Below, in pieces: positions 26,077 through 35,075 of a DNA stretch of 64,000 nt. Position numbers and translations under genes: made by a program. Position 1 is the first letter of the stretch; every line of letters begins with the position of its first letter. The stretch is from CAMCXE01 sp046347475 (GTDB taxonomy: Bacteria > Pseudomonadota > Gammaproteobacteria > Pseudomonadales > Cellvibrionaceae), in contig JAXMGD010000001.1 of NCBI GenBank assembly GCA_046347475.1, positions 682,001 through 746,000 on the forward strand, given 5' to 3'. The notes below the pieces were generated by a model. The model made no database searches. It had not been told where the DNA came from and worked only from the letters and a program-made list of their open reading frames with translations.

Positions 26077-29000
26077 TCATGGGCATATTCCGTTTGGCAC
26101 CCACATAGATGGGTATGCAAGATAACCATTCGCGGTATATGTTCTGGGGTACATACTTGCAATTCCAAGTGGATAATATATTACGCTGTCTTCTGAAACT
26201 TCCTGTAACGATCCAGTTAGCGCAGTCCAAATTTCATCGTGTACGCCGGGCGGTATCTTATTTGCCGGAATAGTATGAATTCCTGCACTATCTTTACCTG
26301 GCATTATTCCAGCCCCCTCACCCATTAAATTGTTGGTATAGGTTGATCTCATCGCCCACAACCGCTTTGCATGTTTAACCACGGCTCCTGCTCCGTAAGT
26401 GCTATCTGGCGACCAGGCTGGCGCGGCTGCGCACTGATCGGCCGGGGCAGTCAACGGCAACGCACCGTTGGCAGTACCGGGGGCTCCTGCACAGCGTTCC
26501 TCAATCCGCCACTCAATGCCTGTCGTTTGAGGGGTATAAGCGGGGGTCATAGCTCCAATAGTGCTGTAACCACCGAGGTAATACTGCAACCTATTTTTAT
26601 ATTGATTAGCTCGTGGCAAATTTGAGGCATATACAGCAGATCCATACCGTACCAGCGTTCCAACGTCATTGTATTCACCATCCCATTGCCATTGTTCAAC
26701 AGCGTTATCTGCACAAAGGTTAAGCTCCGCTATATTTCTTTCAGCTTTCGCCCTAACTAACTTAATGTTATTTAATTTGGCGGGGTCAATTTTTATCTGA
26801 GGGTCATTGCTTAGTGAGGCGCTGGTTCCGTCGTTATATTGAACCTCCCAGCCAGTTATTGTAAAACCTCTTTTGGCCGAGGCGAAAAAGCGCACCGGCT
26901 CACATACATTGTTGTAGCAATTGTAGGACGGGACCACTGAAGAGCCAGAGGTTAAGTATTCTTGTGCAGGTATAGATATCGTTTTTCCCCCGCCGATGGA
27001 AGGCGAGAAATAGACAACGGACGCACCTCGATCCATCATGAATTTCACCGAAGAAACTGCAGTTCTGTAGGAAGCCTCCACAACCTTAATAACAGTATCG
27101 TTAAAATTTGTGGAGGTAAGCGTCACAGTATTGGTGCCCGTCAGGACTGAGGTCGCAGATGAACTGCCTGCATAAACTTTATAGGAGAATGTCGCATTGT
27201 TCTTCGGGGTAATGACTAACTTGATTTTACCAGGGCTTAAACTCTGCGGCGTTGAAGGCGAAAGTGAAATGGCTGGTACTACAGGAGTCATTCCGGTTGG
27301 CCCCTCTTTTTCAACTATCGACGCGGTAAATTTGGTGTCGTCGAAGTCAAAAAACACTTTCCTTTCCGGCCGCTTACCAATTTTGAACGTAACTTGTGTG
27401 CCTATAGTTTTAATGTCAGTAATTGAAAGGCCAGAGGGAGTTTTATCCCACCATAATGCCTTTGCTGCTGAGGTGGTGTCATTAAAACTAGTAAAATTCG
27501 AGTAAGGCGCACCGAAGAATTTCTCATTTCCCATTGGTGGAAGGTTAAGCCCGGTCCAATTGGCTGTTAAGTCATTTTTGCCATCGGCCTCTACCACGGA
27601 GACGTCAAAATGCAGGCCAGCAGTTCGATCTTTACGTTGGTTAACTGCGAAATCAATAGGATTTTTATAATCCTCTGCGTGCCATATTAAAAGCCCCCCC
27701 TGGACGTCTGTTTGATTAAATTTTGTATAGACGGGGCGAAGGGAACTTGAATCACGAAAACTTCCAGCAACTCTTGCTTCCAAATAGAAACATTCGCTCA
27801 CATTGGAATTAGGTTTGCAATATTTAAAAGAGCGGGCAATTTTGGGATCGGCTCCCGTGGCCTGCCAGTCTAAGGTATAAACATCATTTTCTTTTGCATC
27901 TATTAAATCTTTGGGCGCCTCCCAGCCCGCTTTTTCACGATGCATTGCATCAATTAACGGCGGGTTTCGATCACCGTGGTTGCCCATAAGGCTTAAATCT
28001 GCGACTCCCAGAGATTTATACCAATTGGTAGAGTGAGTCTTATCGTACCCTTTTTGGGGGTTCGGTGGGAATAACGTGCCTATTCCTGCGTTAAGACCTC
28101 TATTCAAGTCATCTACAGTGTTAGGTAATGCATAAAATTCAGTTTGGTTTGTTGCAATAATCTTACGTGCCCAATTTGCAGCAGTTTTGAAACTCAATTG
28201 CTGAGTATCGTAATAGTCTTTGAACCCGTATAAGGTATGCCCGGTCTCATGGGTCATTACCCCGAGCTCTGGGTCAAAGGCATCGAGCGGAACCAATTGC
28301 GTTCGTCCTAAAGGAATACCCTTCAAGCCTGAAGTCGCGTATTGATTGGCGGTTAGAAGCGGAAGGGATCTGGGCCATAACCCCTCATTGTAATTCCCGC
28401 CCCATGCTGGCGTATCCGCGCCGCTTGTTGGCACCACAAATTGAACAAATTTATAAGTGCGTAAAAGGTGTGCATTGGTTAGATCTGGGACTCCTTCAAG
28501 GGGAAAAAGTCCTGTCGCATGGATCATGTCAAGCCAATCACCGTTATAGACAGCTGTATTTGTTGTCAGCCCGCCAAAGTCGTAAGGGGTGTTAATGGTT
28601 GGGCTAATTGTTGATCCGTCGATCACCCGTTTATAACTGATTGGCGCACTGCAGCCAGTGGAAATGGAGTTTTCACCGAGTTGGCAAAGTGCTTTATTAA
28701 TGAGACTGGGCATTGGGCCCGCCGTTACGCTCAAAACCTCCTGACCTTGATAGGTTGTAACTTTTCCCCATGTGTCGCCGCCATTTTCAAATGCACTGCG
28801 CAGGTTATCTGGGCTGTTAGGCAAATCGACAACAACAACATCAGAGGTTAAATTAACTAGCCCTTTGGAGTTGTCCAGATAATAGTCTCGTAAGGATCCT
28901 TTATTGGTTGTCGCTGTGTAATTGAGCTCGTTTAAGAGTCGATAGATATTTTTTTGTTGCTGGGGGCTGAAAGCTGTCGGCAAACCGGCAGGGAACTGCT

Positions 29001-29145
29001 GCGTCGACGAAGTTTTTGTTATTTGGGGATTGTTACCAAAGTTAACTATAACTGTTAACCCTTTAATGTCTTCTGCCGAAGCAAGCGCTGGAAAGGCTAG
29101 AGGCCCTGCAGCGAGTAGGAGATTTAACAAAAAATTACGCTTCAT
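26077..29145 (-). CDS. Secreted M6-type zinc metallopeptidase with C-terminal carbohydrate-binding-like modules
   Basis: This is a large exported peptidase of the immune-inhibitor-A/M6 kind. The 1022-residue protein has a signal peptide (cleaved near ALASA/ED). The catalytic domain has zinc motif HETGH (H299, E300, H303) within VMTHETGHTLYGFKDYY, followed by SLMGNHGDRNPPLIDAMHREKAGW, which resembles the downstream M6 sequence. About 300 residues of Ig-like beta structure follow. At the C-terminus are two Trp/Tyr-rich units (AVEQWQWDGEYNDVGTLVRYG and APAWSPDSTYGAGAVVKHAKRLW) resembling chitin-binding CBM5/12. I chose the ATG at 29145, preceded by TTAGGA, over an upstream in-frame start. It lies downstream of pqqE on the same strand with a gap of 275 bases and is probably unrelated to PQQ. 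Confidence 0.82.
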   Translation of the reverse strand: MKRNFLLNLLLAAGPLAFPALASAEDIKGLTVIVNFGNNPQITKTSSTQQFPAGLPTAFSPQQQKNIYRLLNELNYTATTNKGSLRDYYLDNSKGLVNLTSDVVVVDLPNSPDNLRSAFENGGDTWGKVTTYQGQEVLSVTAGPMPSLINKALCQLGENSISTGCSAPISYKRVIDGSTISPTINTPYDFGGLTTNTAVYNGDWLDMIHATGLFPLEGVPDLTNAHLLRTYKFVQFVVPTSGADTPAWGGNYNEGLWPRSLPLLTANQYATSGLKGIPLGRTQLVPLDAFDPELGVMTHETGHTLYGFKDYYDTQQLSFKTAANWARKIIATNQTEFYALPNTVDDLNRGLNAGIGTLFPPNPQKGYDKTHSTNWYKSLGVADLSLMGNHGDRNPPLIDAMHREKAGWEAPKDLIDAKENDVYTLDWQATGADPKIARSFKYCKPNSNVSECFYLEARVAGSFRDSSSLRPVYTKFNQTDVQGGLLIWHAEDYKNPIDFAVNQRKDRTAGLHFDVSVVEADGKNDLTANWTGLNLPPMGNEKFFGAPYSNFTSFNDTTSAAKALWWDKTPSGLSITDIKTIGTQVTFKIGKRPERKVFFDFDDTKFTASIVEKEGPTGMTPVVPAISLSPSTPQSLSPGKIKLVITPKNNATFSYKVYAGSSSATSVLTGTNTVTLTSTNFNDTVIKVVEASYRTAVSSVKFMMDRGASVVYFSPSIGGGKTISIPAQEYLTSGSSVVPSYNCYNNVCEPVRFFASAKRGFTITGWEVQYNDGTSASLSNDPQIKIDPAKLNNIKLVRAKAERNIAELNLCADNAVEQWQWDGEYNDVGTLVRYGSAVYASNLPRANQYKNRLQYYLGGYSTIGAMTPAYTPQTTGIEWRIEERCAGAPGTANGALPLTAPADQCAAAPAWSPDSTYGAGAVVKHAKRLWAMRSTYTNNLMGEGAGIMPGKDSAGIHTIPANKIPPGVHDEIWTALTGSLQEVSEDSVIYYPLGIASMYPRTYTANGYLAYPSMWVPNGICP

Positions 29146-29420
29146 GTCGTTGATCCTAAGTTGGGTGTCCCTATTCAAAAATCCGTGGAACACCACGTTA
29201 TGAAATGTTTGTGGAAAAAATCCGAGAGTATTATCGAAGTATCGATAGGTAATCCCCAGACAGCTACTTTATACACTATTCGCAGGATCCAACGCTACAA
29301 TTTTCGTTTGCGACAGCAGTTAGGCTAGCGAAGCGAAACTCGACCTTTACTGCCAAGGATAGTGGTGTAGTTTGGTAGAAAGTGAACAGCGGCCAGCGTT
29401 TTTCGGTAGCAATTACGTGT

Positions 29421-30527
29421 CTACCCAAACCCCTTCGAATTCTCCACATTGCGAAACACCAACGGCGCCTCATCCGTAGCAATTACCTGCGCCTGGGCCA
29501 CCGCATCACGGATCTTAGCGTGATAAGGGCTTTTATCGCAAACAGGATCCGCCGCTGCGGCGTCCCCCGTTAAATAAAATGCCTGGCATCTACAGCCACC
29601 GTAATCTTTGGCTTTTTCCGGGCAGCTGCGGCAGGGTTCGCGCATCCAGTTGTCGCCGCGATAGGTGTTAAACCCTTCTGAGTTGTACCAAATGTCTTTT
29701 ATATCCATTTCCCGCACATTGGGGAATTGAATGGGTAAGTCGCGGGCGCTGTGGCAGGGGAGGGCGGTGCCGTCGGGGGTAATTGTTAAGAATAATTTGC
29801 CCCAGCCGTTCATGCAGGCTTTCGGGCGGGTTTCGTAATAATCGGGCACTACAAAAATAATTTTCATTTTATCGCCGACTTTTTGCCGGAAGGCTTGGGT
29901 GGCGGCTTCGGCTTTTTTGAGTTGTTCTATGGAGGGCAATAATTGCGCGCGGTTGTGCAGGGCCCAGCCGTAATATTGGGTGTTGGCTAACTCCACATAA
30001 TCTGCTCCTAGTTCTAGTGATAATTCGAGGATTTGTTCTACTTGGTCGATATTCTGGCGGTGTAATACAAAGTTGAGCACCATAGGGTAGCCCTGGCGTT
30101 TAACCTCCGCTGCCATGGTTTTTTTGTGGGCGAAGGCTTTGTGGCTGCCCGCAAAATAATTATTGAGTTCTTCGGAGCTTGCTTGAAAGCTAATTTGAAT
30201 ATGATCCAGGCCTGCGCGTTTAAATTCTTCTACGCGTGCGCCATCCATGCCGATACCGGAGGTAATTAAATTGGTGTAATAACCCAGTGTGCGGGCCTCT
30301 TTAATTAATTGGCTTAAATCCTGGCGCACGAGTGGCTCGCCACCGGAAAAGCCTAATTGTGCGGCGCCTAGTTTGCGCGCCTGGCGCAATACTTTTATCC
30401 AGGTGTCGGTATCGAGCTCGTTTTTTATGTTGGCGAAATTGGTGGGGTTAGAGCAATAGGGGCATTGCAGGGGGCAGCGGTAGGTGAGTTCGGCGAGTAA
30501 CCAGAGCGGTGGGGATTGGGTGGGCAT
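29421..30527 (-). CDS. pqqE: PqqE, radical SAM enzyme of PQQ biosynthesis
   Basis: PqqE joins the Glu and Tyr side chains of the PqqA peptide by a carbon-carbon bond, the first step of pyrroloquinoline quinone synthesis. The 368 residues start with the radical SAM cluster C18, C22, C25 (CPLQCPYC), followed by FSGGEPLVR. The C-terminal SPASM region (about 300-350) contributes further cysteines (CRSCPEKAKDYGGCRC). I chose the ATG at 30527 rather than the GTG at 30536. Its closest partner, pqqD, lies 437 bases upstream. In most bacteria the two genes are adjacent, and here REP-type palindromes occupy the gap. No pqqF-like M16 peptidase is in the window. Confidence 0.97.
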   Translation of the reverse strand: MPTQSPPLWLLAELTYRCPLQCPYCSNPTNFANIKNELDTDTWIKVLRQARKLGAAQLGFSGGEPLVRQDLSQLIKEARTLGYYTNLITSGIGMDGARVEEFKRAGLDHIQISFQASSEELNNYFAGSHKAFAHKKTMAAEVKRQGYPMVLNFVLHRQNIDQVEQILELSLELGADYVELANTQYYGWALHNRAQLLPSIEQLKKAEAATQAFRQKVGDKMKIIFVVPDYYETRPKACMNGWGKLFLTITPDGTALPCHSARDLPIQFPNVREMDIKDIWYNSEGFNTYRGDNWMREPCRSCPEKAKDYGGCRCQAFYLTGDAAAADPVCDKSPYHAKIRDAVAQAQVIATDEAPLVFRNVENSKGFG

Positions 30528-30964
30528 AGGTATCACCGTGATTTAATTAAATGGTTTTGGGTGCGAATATTTTATTTACAAACCCCACCCCAGCCCTCCC
30601 CTTGTGAAGGGGAGGAGGCGGTTGGTGCTTGGTTTTAGTGGCGTGTTGTGTGATTTGGGTGTTGGGGTTAGAACCCCGGATGACGCTTTGCTTATCCGGG
30701 CTACATATTCGCGCTGGGAATTTAGCATAATTTTATTGCCTGGCGTTTATTGCTCCTCCCCCTTTTTAAGGGGGAGGTTGGGTGGGGGTTTGTGGGTAAA
30801 TTAAATTTATGGGAATTATTTTACTAAAAATGTGCGGCAAATATTTAGGTGTAAAAAGCCGGTGGCTGCCGATAAACCCCACCCCAGCCCTCCCCTTGTG
30901 AAGGGGAGGGGGCAACTGGTGCTAAGGCCCAGATACGGCCCAGATATGGCACAGATGCGTAGGC
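30528..30964. repeat. REP-type palindrome cluster between pqqE and pqqD
   Basis: Three units are present. A forward copy at 30581-30618 (CCCCAGCCCTCCCCTTGTGA) and an inverted copy at 30752-30791 (CCTCCCCCTTTTTAAGGGGG) face each other, with CCGGATGACG...CTTATCCGG between them. A second forward copy lies at 30873-30912. Each pairs CCCTCCCC with GGGGAGGG. The array separates pqqE from the rest of its operon and may shape mRNA processing. Confidence 0.88.
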
Positions 30965-31237
30965 TTAATGCTGCAGCCAGCGCTTGGCAAATGCATCCTG
31001 GAAAAAATCCAGCACGTCTTTATCTAAGCCTTCAATGCCGGGGAATTTTTCATTTAATCGCTCTATTATTGCTTTAATGCTGCGGGTGCCATCTACCTGG
31101 GCAAGTATTTCACCCGCGCTGCCGTTAAATTTAATCATGCCTTCGGGGTAGAGCAATACATAACAATTTTGCGCTTCTTCCCACTGAAAACGGTAGTGTG
31201 GATTTAGGTGCGGAATTTGATTTAATACATCACTCAT
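30965..31237 (-). CDS. pqqD: PqqD, PqqA-binding chaperone
   Basis: PqqD is a RiPP recognition element that binds PqqA and presents it to PqqE. The 90-residue protein shows the typical pattern: PHLNPHYRFQWEEAQNCYVLLYPEGMIKFN, then GEILAQVDGTRSIKAIIERL and a C-terminal helix ending AKRWLQH. It is nine bases downstream of pqqC. Separation from pqqE by repeats is unusual, but the coding sequence looks intact. Confidence 0.96.
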   Translation of the reverse strand: MSDVLNQIPHLNPHYRFQWEEAQNCYVLLYPEGMIKFNGSAGEILAQVDGTRSIKAIIERLNEKFPGIEGLDKDVLDFFQDAFAKRWLQH

Positions 31238-31246
31238 GGGCGGCTC

Positions 31247-31987
31247 TTAAATGGGTTCGCAGTTGTGGTAGGGCGGGGTGTTGTGTACATAGGCCATACT
31301 GATGGCATCCATAATGCTCCAGAGCACGTCTAATTTAAATTGCAGAATATCCAAGGCGCGCTCTTGTTGTTCGCGGGTAACAAAATAATCCAATGTAATA
31401 GCCAGGCCGTGTTCTACATCGCGGCGCGCTTCTTTTAAACGGGTGCGAAAATATTGGTAACCAGTGGGCTCAATCCAGGGGTATTGGCTGGGCCAATTAT
31501 CTAAACGGTTTTGGTGAATTGTGGGGGCGAATAATTCGGTGAGGGATGAACAAGCCGCTTCTTGCCAGCTGGCATTTTTGGCAAAATTTAAATAGGCGTC
31601 TACCGCAAAACGCACCCCCGGTAATAGGTGGCGCTGGTCAATAATTTCGGCCCGCGTTAAACCGCAGGCTTCGCCTAAACGCAACCAGGCTTCTATGCCG
31701 CCTTCGGTGTATTCACCCTGTGCATTTAATTGCCCGTCGTGGTCCAAAATACGTTGTATCCATAGGCGACGCACGTCGCGGTCGGGGCAGTTGGCTAATA
31801 TGGCGGCGTCTTTAATGGGGATGGTGGTTTGGTAATAAAACCGATTAGCCACCCAGCCGCGAATTTGTTCGGGTGTGCATTGGCCTGTATTCATGGCTTG
31901 ATTGAGCGGGTGGTAAATATGGTAGCGCTTGCCTTTGGCGCGCAGACGCGCTTCGAATTCGCTTTTGGACCAGGGGGTTGTTGGCAT
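31247..31987 (-). CDS. pqqC: PqqC, PQQ synthase
   Basis: PqqC catalyses the last step, ring closure and oxidation to PQQ, using oxygen without a cofactor. The 246 residues are close to the usual length of about 250. Typical phrases are YHIYHPLNQAMNTGQ, RFYYQTTIPIKDAAILANC, RILDHDGQ and LLPGVRFAVDAYL. It is transcribed after pqqB across a gap of 169 bases that contains a REP palindrome. Confidence 0.97.
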   Translation of the reverse strand: MPTTPWSKSEFEARLRAKGKRYHIYHPLNQAMNTGQCTPEQIRGWVANRFYYQTTIPIKDAAILANCPDRDVRRLWIQRILDHDGQLNAQGEYTEGGIEAWLRLGEACGLTRAEIIDQRHLLPGVRFAVDAYLNFAKNASWQEAACSSLTELFAPTIHQNRLDNWPSQYPWIEPTGYQYFRTRLKEARRDVEHGLAITLDYFVTREQQERALDILQFKLDVLWSIMDAISMAYVHNTPPYHNCEPI

Positions 31988-32052
31988 TTATGATTGCTCA
32001 GTTTTTTTAAATGGGAAATTTCAGGGTGAAAAATTCTTTGGGTTTAGTTTTA

Positions 32053-32088
32053 ATCCCACCCCGGCCCTCCCCTTGATAGGGGAGGGAG
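32053..32088. repeat. REP-type palindrome between pqqC and pqqB
   Basis: CCCACCCCGGCCCTCCCC, then TTGATA and GGGGAGGG, the same unit as between pqqD and pqqE. It would form a hairpin in the pqq messenger. Confidence 0.85.
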
Positions 32089-32156
32089 CTTAACAATTTA
32101 CATTGTTGAATTTACAAAAATTTTTAACCCGCCGCTTTTTCTCATTAGTGAAGAAG

Positions 32157-33068
32157 CTAAAGCTCAATTTCCATTCCATCAAAAGCCACTTCAATTCCCT
32201 CGTCATTTAATACCTGCCGCTGCCAAGATTCTTCATCCAAAATAGGGTTGGTGTTATTGATGTGAATTAAAATTTTGCGTGCTTGGGGAAATTGTTTGAG
32301 GGCTTGGATCATGCCGTCGTCCCCGCTTTGTGGCAGGTGGCCCATTTCCCGCGCGCGTTTTGTGCCGACTCCGGTTATGGCCATTTCATCTTCACTCCAA
32401 AAAGTGCCATCCACCAATAGGCAATCCGCCTGCTGCATAAAAGGAATTAAATGCGGCTCAATGGCGCCGAGGCCCGGTGCGTAGAACAGGCTTTTGCCAT
32501 TGGTTTGGTTGGTGAGCAACACGCCTATATTGTCGCCCGGTTGCGGGTTGTTGCGGTGGGGGGAGTAGGGGGGGGCTTTGCTGGTTAAAAAAATCGGTGT
32601 GATCAGCAGGCCCTCTAGTGCAGGTATAACAAAAGGCTCTCCGGTCTGAATTGGGTGGCGGTTGATACCGCCGTTCCAGGCTTTGAGCATACTGAGAATA
32701 GGGAAGCCGCTGGTTAAATCTTCATACACACAATCGGTGCAATACACCTCATGGGGGCAGCCTTCACGCAGCATTAATAGGCCCGTGGTGTGGTCGATTT
32801 GGCTGTCCATAAATACTATGGCGGCAATGCCGGTATCGCGCAGGCCCTGTTTGGGCTGAATGGCAGGGAAGGCGTCCAGTTGCGCGCGTATATCGGGCGA
32901 GGTATTAAATACTACCCAGTGGCGCTCATCACTGGAGACGGCGATGGAGGATTGGGTGCGTGCGCGGGCTTTAAGGCTGCCTTGGCGCAAGCCGTGGCAA
33001 TTAGGGCAATTACAATTCCATTGGGGAAAGCCGCCGCCTGCAGCGGAGCCGAGTATACGAATTTTCAT
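32157..33068 (-). CDS. pqqB: PqqB, metallo-hydrolase-fold protein of PQQ biosynthesis
   Basis: PqqB has a metallo-beta-lactamase fold and acts on the cross-linked Glu-Tyr intermediate; published work supports a hydroxylase role. The 303-residue protein starts MKIRILGSAAGGGFPQWNC and has the CxCxxC zinc site (C19, C21, C24). Other typical phrases are FMDSQIDHTTGLLMLREG and LVDGTFWSEDEM. I chose the ATG at 33068, which gives the conserved N-terminus, over a GTG at 33107. It follows pqqA by 118 bases. Confidence 0.97.
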   Translation of the reverse strand: MKIRILGSAAGGGFPQWNCNCPNCHGLRQGSLKARARTQSSIAVSSDERHWVVFNTSPDIRAQLDAFPAIQPKQGLRDTGIAAIVFMDSQIDHTTGLLMLREGCPHEVYCTDCVYEDLTSGFPILSMLKAWNGGINRHPIQTGEPFVIPALEGLLITPIFLTSKAPPYSPHRNNPQPGDNIGVLLTNQTNGKSLFYAPGLGAIEPHLIPFMQQADCLLVDGTFWSEDEMAITGVGTKRAREMGHLPQSGDDGMIQALKQFPQARKILIHINNTNPILDEESWQRQVLNDEGIEVAFDGMEIEL

Positions 33069-33186
33069 AGGGAAGGGGCGGGGAGAAGAGGCTGCAGCTG
33101 TGTGCACGTTCGGGTGGAGACTACGCGGCGCGCGAATCTGTGTACACTTTTATGGTGAGTGCCGCAGCCTGCAGGCGGGTAAGCAA

Positions 33187-33258
33187 TTAACGGAATGAGA
33201 AGTACATGGTTACTTCAAAGCCGATGCGCAAATCTTCGTAAGCAGGTTTGGTCCACAT
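33187..33258 (-). CDS. pqqA: PqqA, 23-residue PQQ precursor peptide
   Basis: This very small gene encodes MWTKPAYEDLRIGFEVTMYF plus SFR. The Glu15 and Tyr19 of the ExxxY motif are the atoms from which PQQ is built. A strong ribosome-binding site (GAGGAA) lies upstream. It is the first gene of pqqABCDE, divergent from the MFS transporter gene, so the operon promoter should lie in 33259-33375. Confidence 0.97.
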   Translation of the reverse strand: MWTKPAYEDLRIGFEVTMYFSFR

Positions 33259-33375
33259 AGGTGTTTCCTCGAATGGGGTGAATGTTTGAATTGTTTGTGT
33301 GTAGCACACAAGCTTCAAGGCTCGCTCATATCGCCGGTGCTGTCAATCGCTGGCCAATTATTTTTAGAAGAAGTT

Positions 33376-34827
33376 ATGCAGCAGTCTACTCAGTCTAAAT
33401 TAAATGTACCAAATTCATCACACACGCCGATTAATGCAGCGCCGGATTGGTCACCGAATTGCGCGCGTGTAGTGGGCTGTGCATTTTTTATGGTATTGCT
33501 GGATGCTTCCGTGATTGCCAATGCATTACCCACCATGGCAAAAAGTTTTGGCGTTAGCGCGGTGGATTTAAGCCAGGGCATGAGTGTGTATTGGTTGGCT
33601 TTAGCCTTATTTGCACCGCTGTCGGGCTGGGTTGCCGATCGCTGCGGAGGGCGCAGAGTATTTGTCTGGTCATTAGGCTTCTTTATGTTTGCCTCTATGT
33701 TGTGCGGCTGGGTAAATAATGTCGAACAATTTATTGCTGCGCGGGTTTTGCAAGGTGCTGCGGGTGCTTTTATGGTGCCGGTGGGCAGGCTATTGGTATT
33801 ACACACAACACCTAAACAACAGTTAGTGCGGGCTATGGCTACAATTGCGCAACCGGCGTTAATTGCGCCGGTGATTGGGCCTTTATTAGGGGGAGTTTTT
33901 GTTACCTATTTTAGTTGGCCATGGATTTTTTATTTAAACCTACCTTTAGGTGTTATTGTTTTACTTTTTTCCTTGAAATTTATTGCGCCCACACCCAAGC
34001 GCCAGCCTGAGCCTTTGGATAAACGCGGTTTTATGTTAACGGCGCTCGCCTTAATTGGTGTGTTGTACGGTTTGGAATCATTCGCCCACGCAAGCCTGCC
34101 TTATTATTTAAGTGCTCTTTTGTGTGGCTTGGGTGTGCTAATGGCTTGGGTGGCGGCGCGTCATTTTACGCGTGTGCCGCAACCGCTGCTTAATATGCAA
34201 ATAGCCCAGGTACACACCTATGCCCTAAGTAATTTGTGGGTGGGCACTTGGGTGCGCACGGGTATTAATGCTACGCCCTTTTTATTGCCCTTATATTTTC
34301 AACAGGCCATGGGCAAAACGGCACTGGCGGCAGGTGGTTATATGCTGGCGTATTTTTTGGGTAATTTCGGGATGAAATCCGCCTGTGTGGCGCTGATTAA
34401 ACGCTTTGGGTTTCGCACTATTTTGGTCGTCAATGGTGTGATGGCGGGGGTGGCTATTATGCTCTTGGGTACCTTAAGTTTAATTGCCTCTGAAGTTGTG
34501 ATAGCGGTTATGTTATTTTTGGCGGGGTTGTGTCGCTCGTTGCAATATTCATCACTTAATTCCCTGGCGTTTGCTGATGTGCCCGATGCACAGCGCTCGG
34601 CGGGTACTACTTTAAGTTATATGACGCAGCAAATTTCCCTAATGCTCGGTGTGGCCCTGAGCGTTTTAATTTTAAATTTAGTACCCAGTGATACCCAGGC
34701 ATCGGCTGCACCCTTTGAATGGGCGTTTGGTGTGATGGGTTTAGTGGTGGTAATGGCGTCGTTTGGTTTTTTGCGCCTGCATAAAAGTGCCGGGGCAGAA
34801 GTTTCAGGATTTGTAGCGCGCTCTTAG
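33376..34827 (+). CDS. MFS transporter of the DHA2 (EmrB/QacA) drug-efflux type
   Basis: The 483-residue protein has about 14 hydrophobic segments, as in the 14-helix DHA2 subfamily of proton-driven exporters. Family motifs include FMVLLDASVIANALPTMAKSF in helix 1 and PLSGWVADRCGGRRVF after helix 2. RVLQGAAGAFMVPVGR and PLLGGVFVTYFSWPWIF lie near helices 4-5. I chose the ATG at 33376, preceded by AGAAG, over a start at 33286 that would add 30 residues with no homology. It is divergent from pqqA. Its substrate is unknown. Confidence 0.88.
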   Translation: MQQSTQSKLNVPNSSHTPINAAPDWSPNCARVVGCAFFMVLLDASVIANALPTMAKSFGVSAVDLSQGMSVYWLALALFAPLSGWVADRCGGRRVFVWSLGFFMFASMLCGWVNNVEQFIAARVLQGAAGAFMVPVGRLLVLHTTPKQQLVRAMATIAQPALIAPVIGPLLGGVFVTYFSWPWIFYLNLPLGVIVLLFSLKFIAPTPKRQPEPLDKRGFMLTALALIGVLYGLESFAHASLPYYLSALLCGLGVLMAWVAARHFTRVPQPLLNMQIAQVHTYALSNLWVGTWVRTGINATPFLLPLYFQQAMGKTALAAGGYMLAYFLGNFGMKSACVALIKRFGFRTILVVNGVMAGVAIMLLGTLSLIASEVVIAVMLFLAGLCRSLQYSSLNSLAFADVPDAQRSAGTTLSYMTQQISLMLGVALSVLILNLVPSDTQASAAPFEWAFGVMGLVVVMASFGFLRLHKSAGAEVSGFVARS

Positions 34828-34932
34828 TTTGTGTAATTAAAAAAGTCTGTTTGGCAACGGCGGCAGATTATGGCTGGTTGGAGAGAGGGCGCTTAGGCAG
34901 GTGCTCCCTCTCTGACTATTAAGGTTTGTTAT

Positions 34933-35072
34933 GGGCGCCTCCGGAAATCCACTTTTCGCACCCTCGCTTCGTTATTTTCGTGCTCAATCGGTCATTTATA
35001 CGGCATAAACTCCCTTATTCCGCGCGAAAATGTCTCGCGATCATCACGAAAATTGAATTTCCGGAGGTGCCC
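34933..35072. repeat. Family C palindromic element (CCGGAGG ends), full copy
   Basis: The left arm starts GGGCGCCTCCGGAAATCCAC and the right arm ends GAATTTCCGGAGGTGCCC. The arms are inverted copies over about 50 bases each. It sits three bases from the stop codon of the NTF2-like lipoprotein gene, so it may form the 3' end of that transcript. A partial copy is at 38669-38725. Confidence 0.82.
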
Positions 35073-35075
35073 TTA

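Noticed and set aside
26077..29145. The M6 metallopeptidase as a replacement for PqqF
   Set aside because: It has a signal peptide and is a secreted M6-type enzyme, whereas PqqF-like processing uses cytoplasmic M16 peptidases. Proximity to pqqE is the only link.
30604..31077. Two open frames in the pqqE-pqqD gap as genes
   Set aside because: They are made of REP palindromes and overlap pqqD on the other strand; no ribosome-binding site or conserved sequence.
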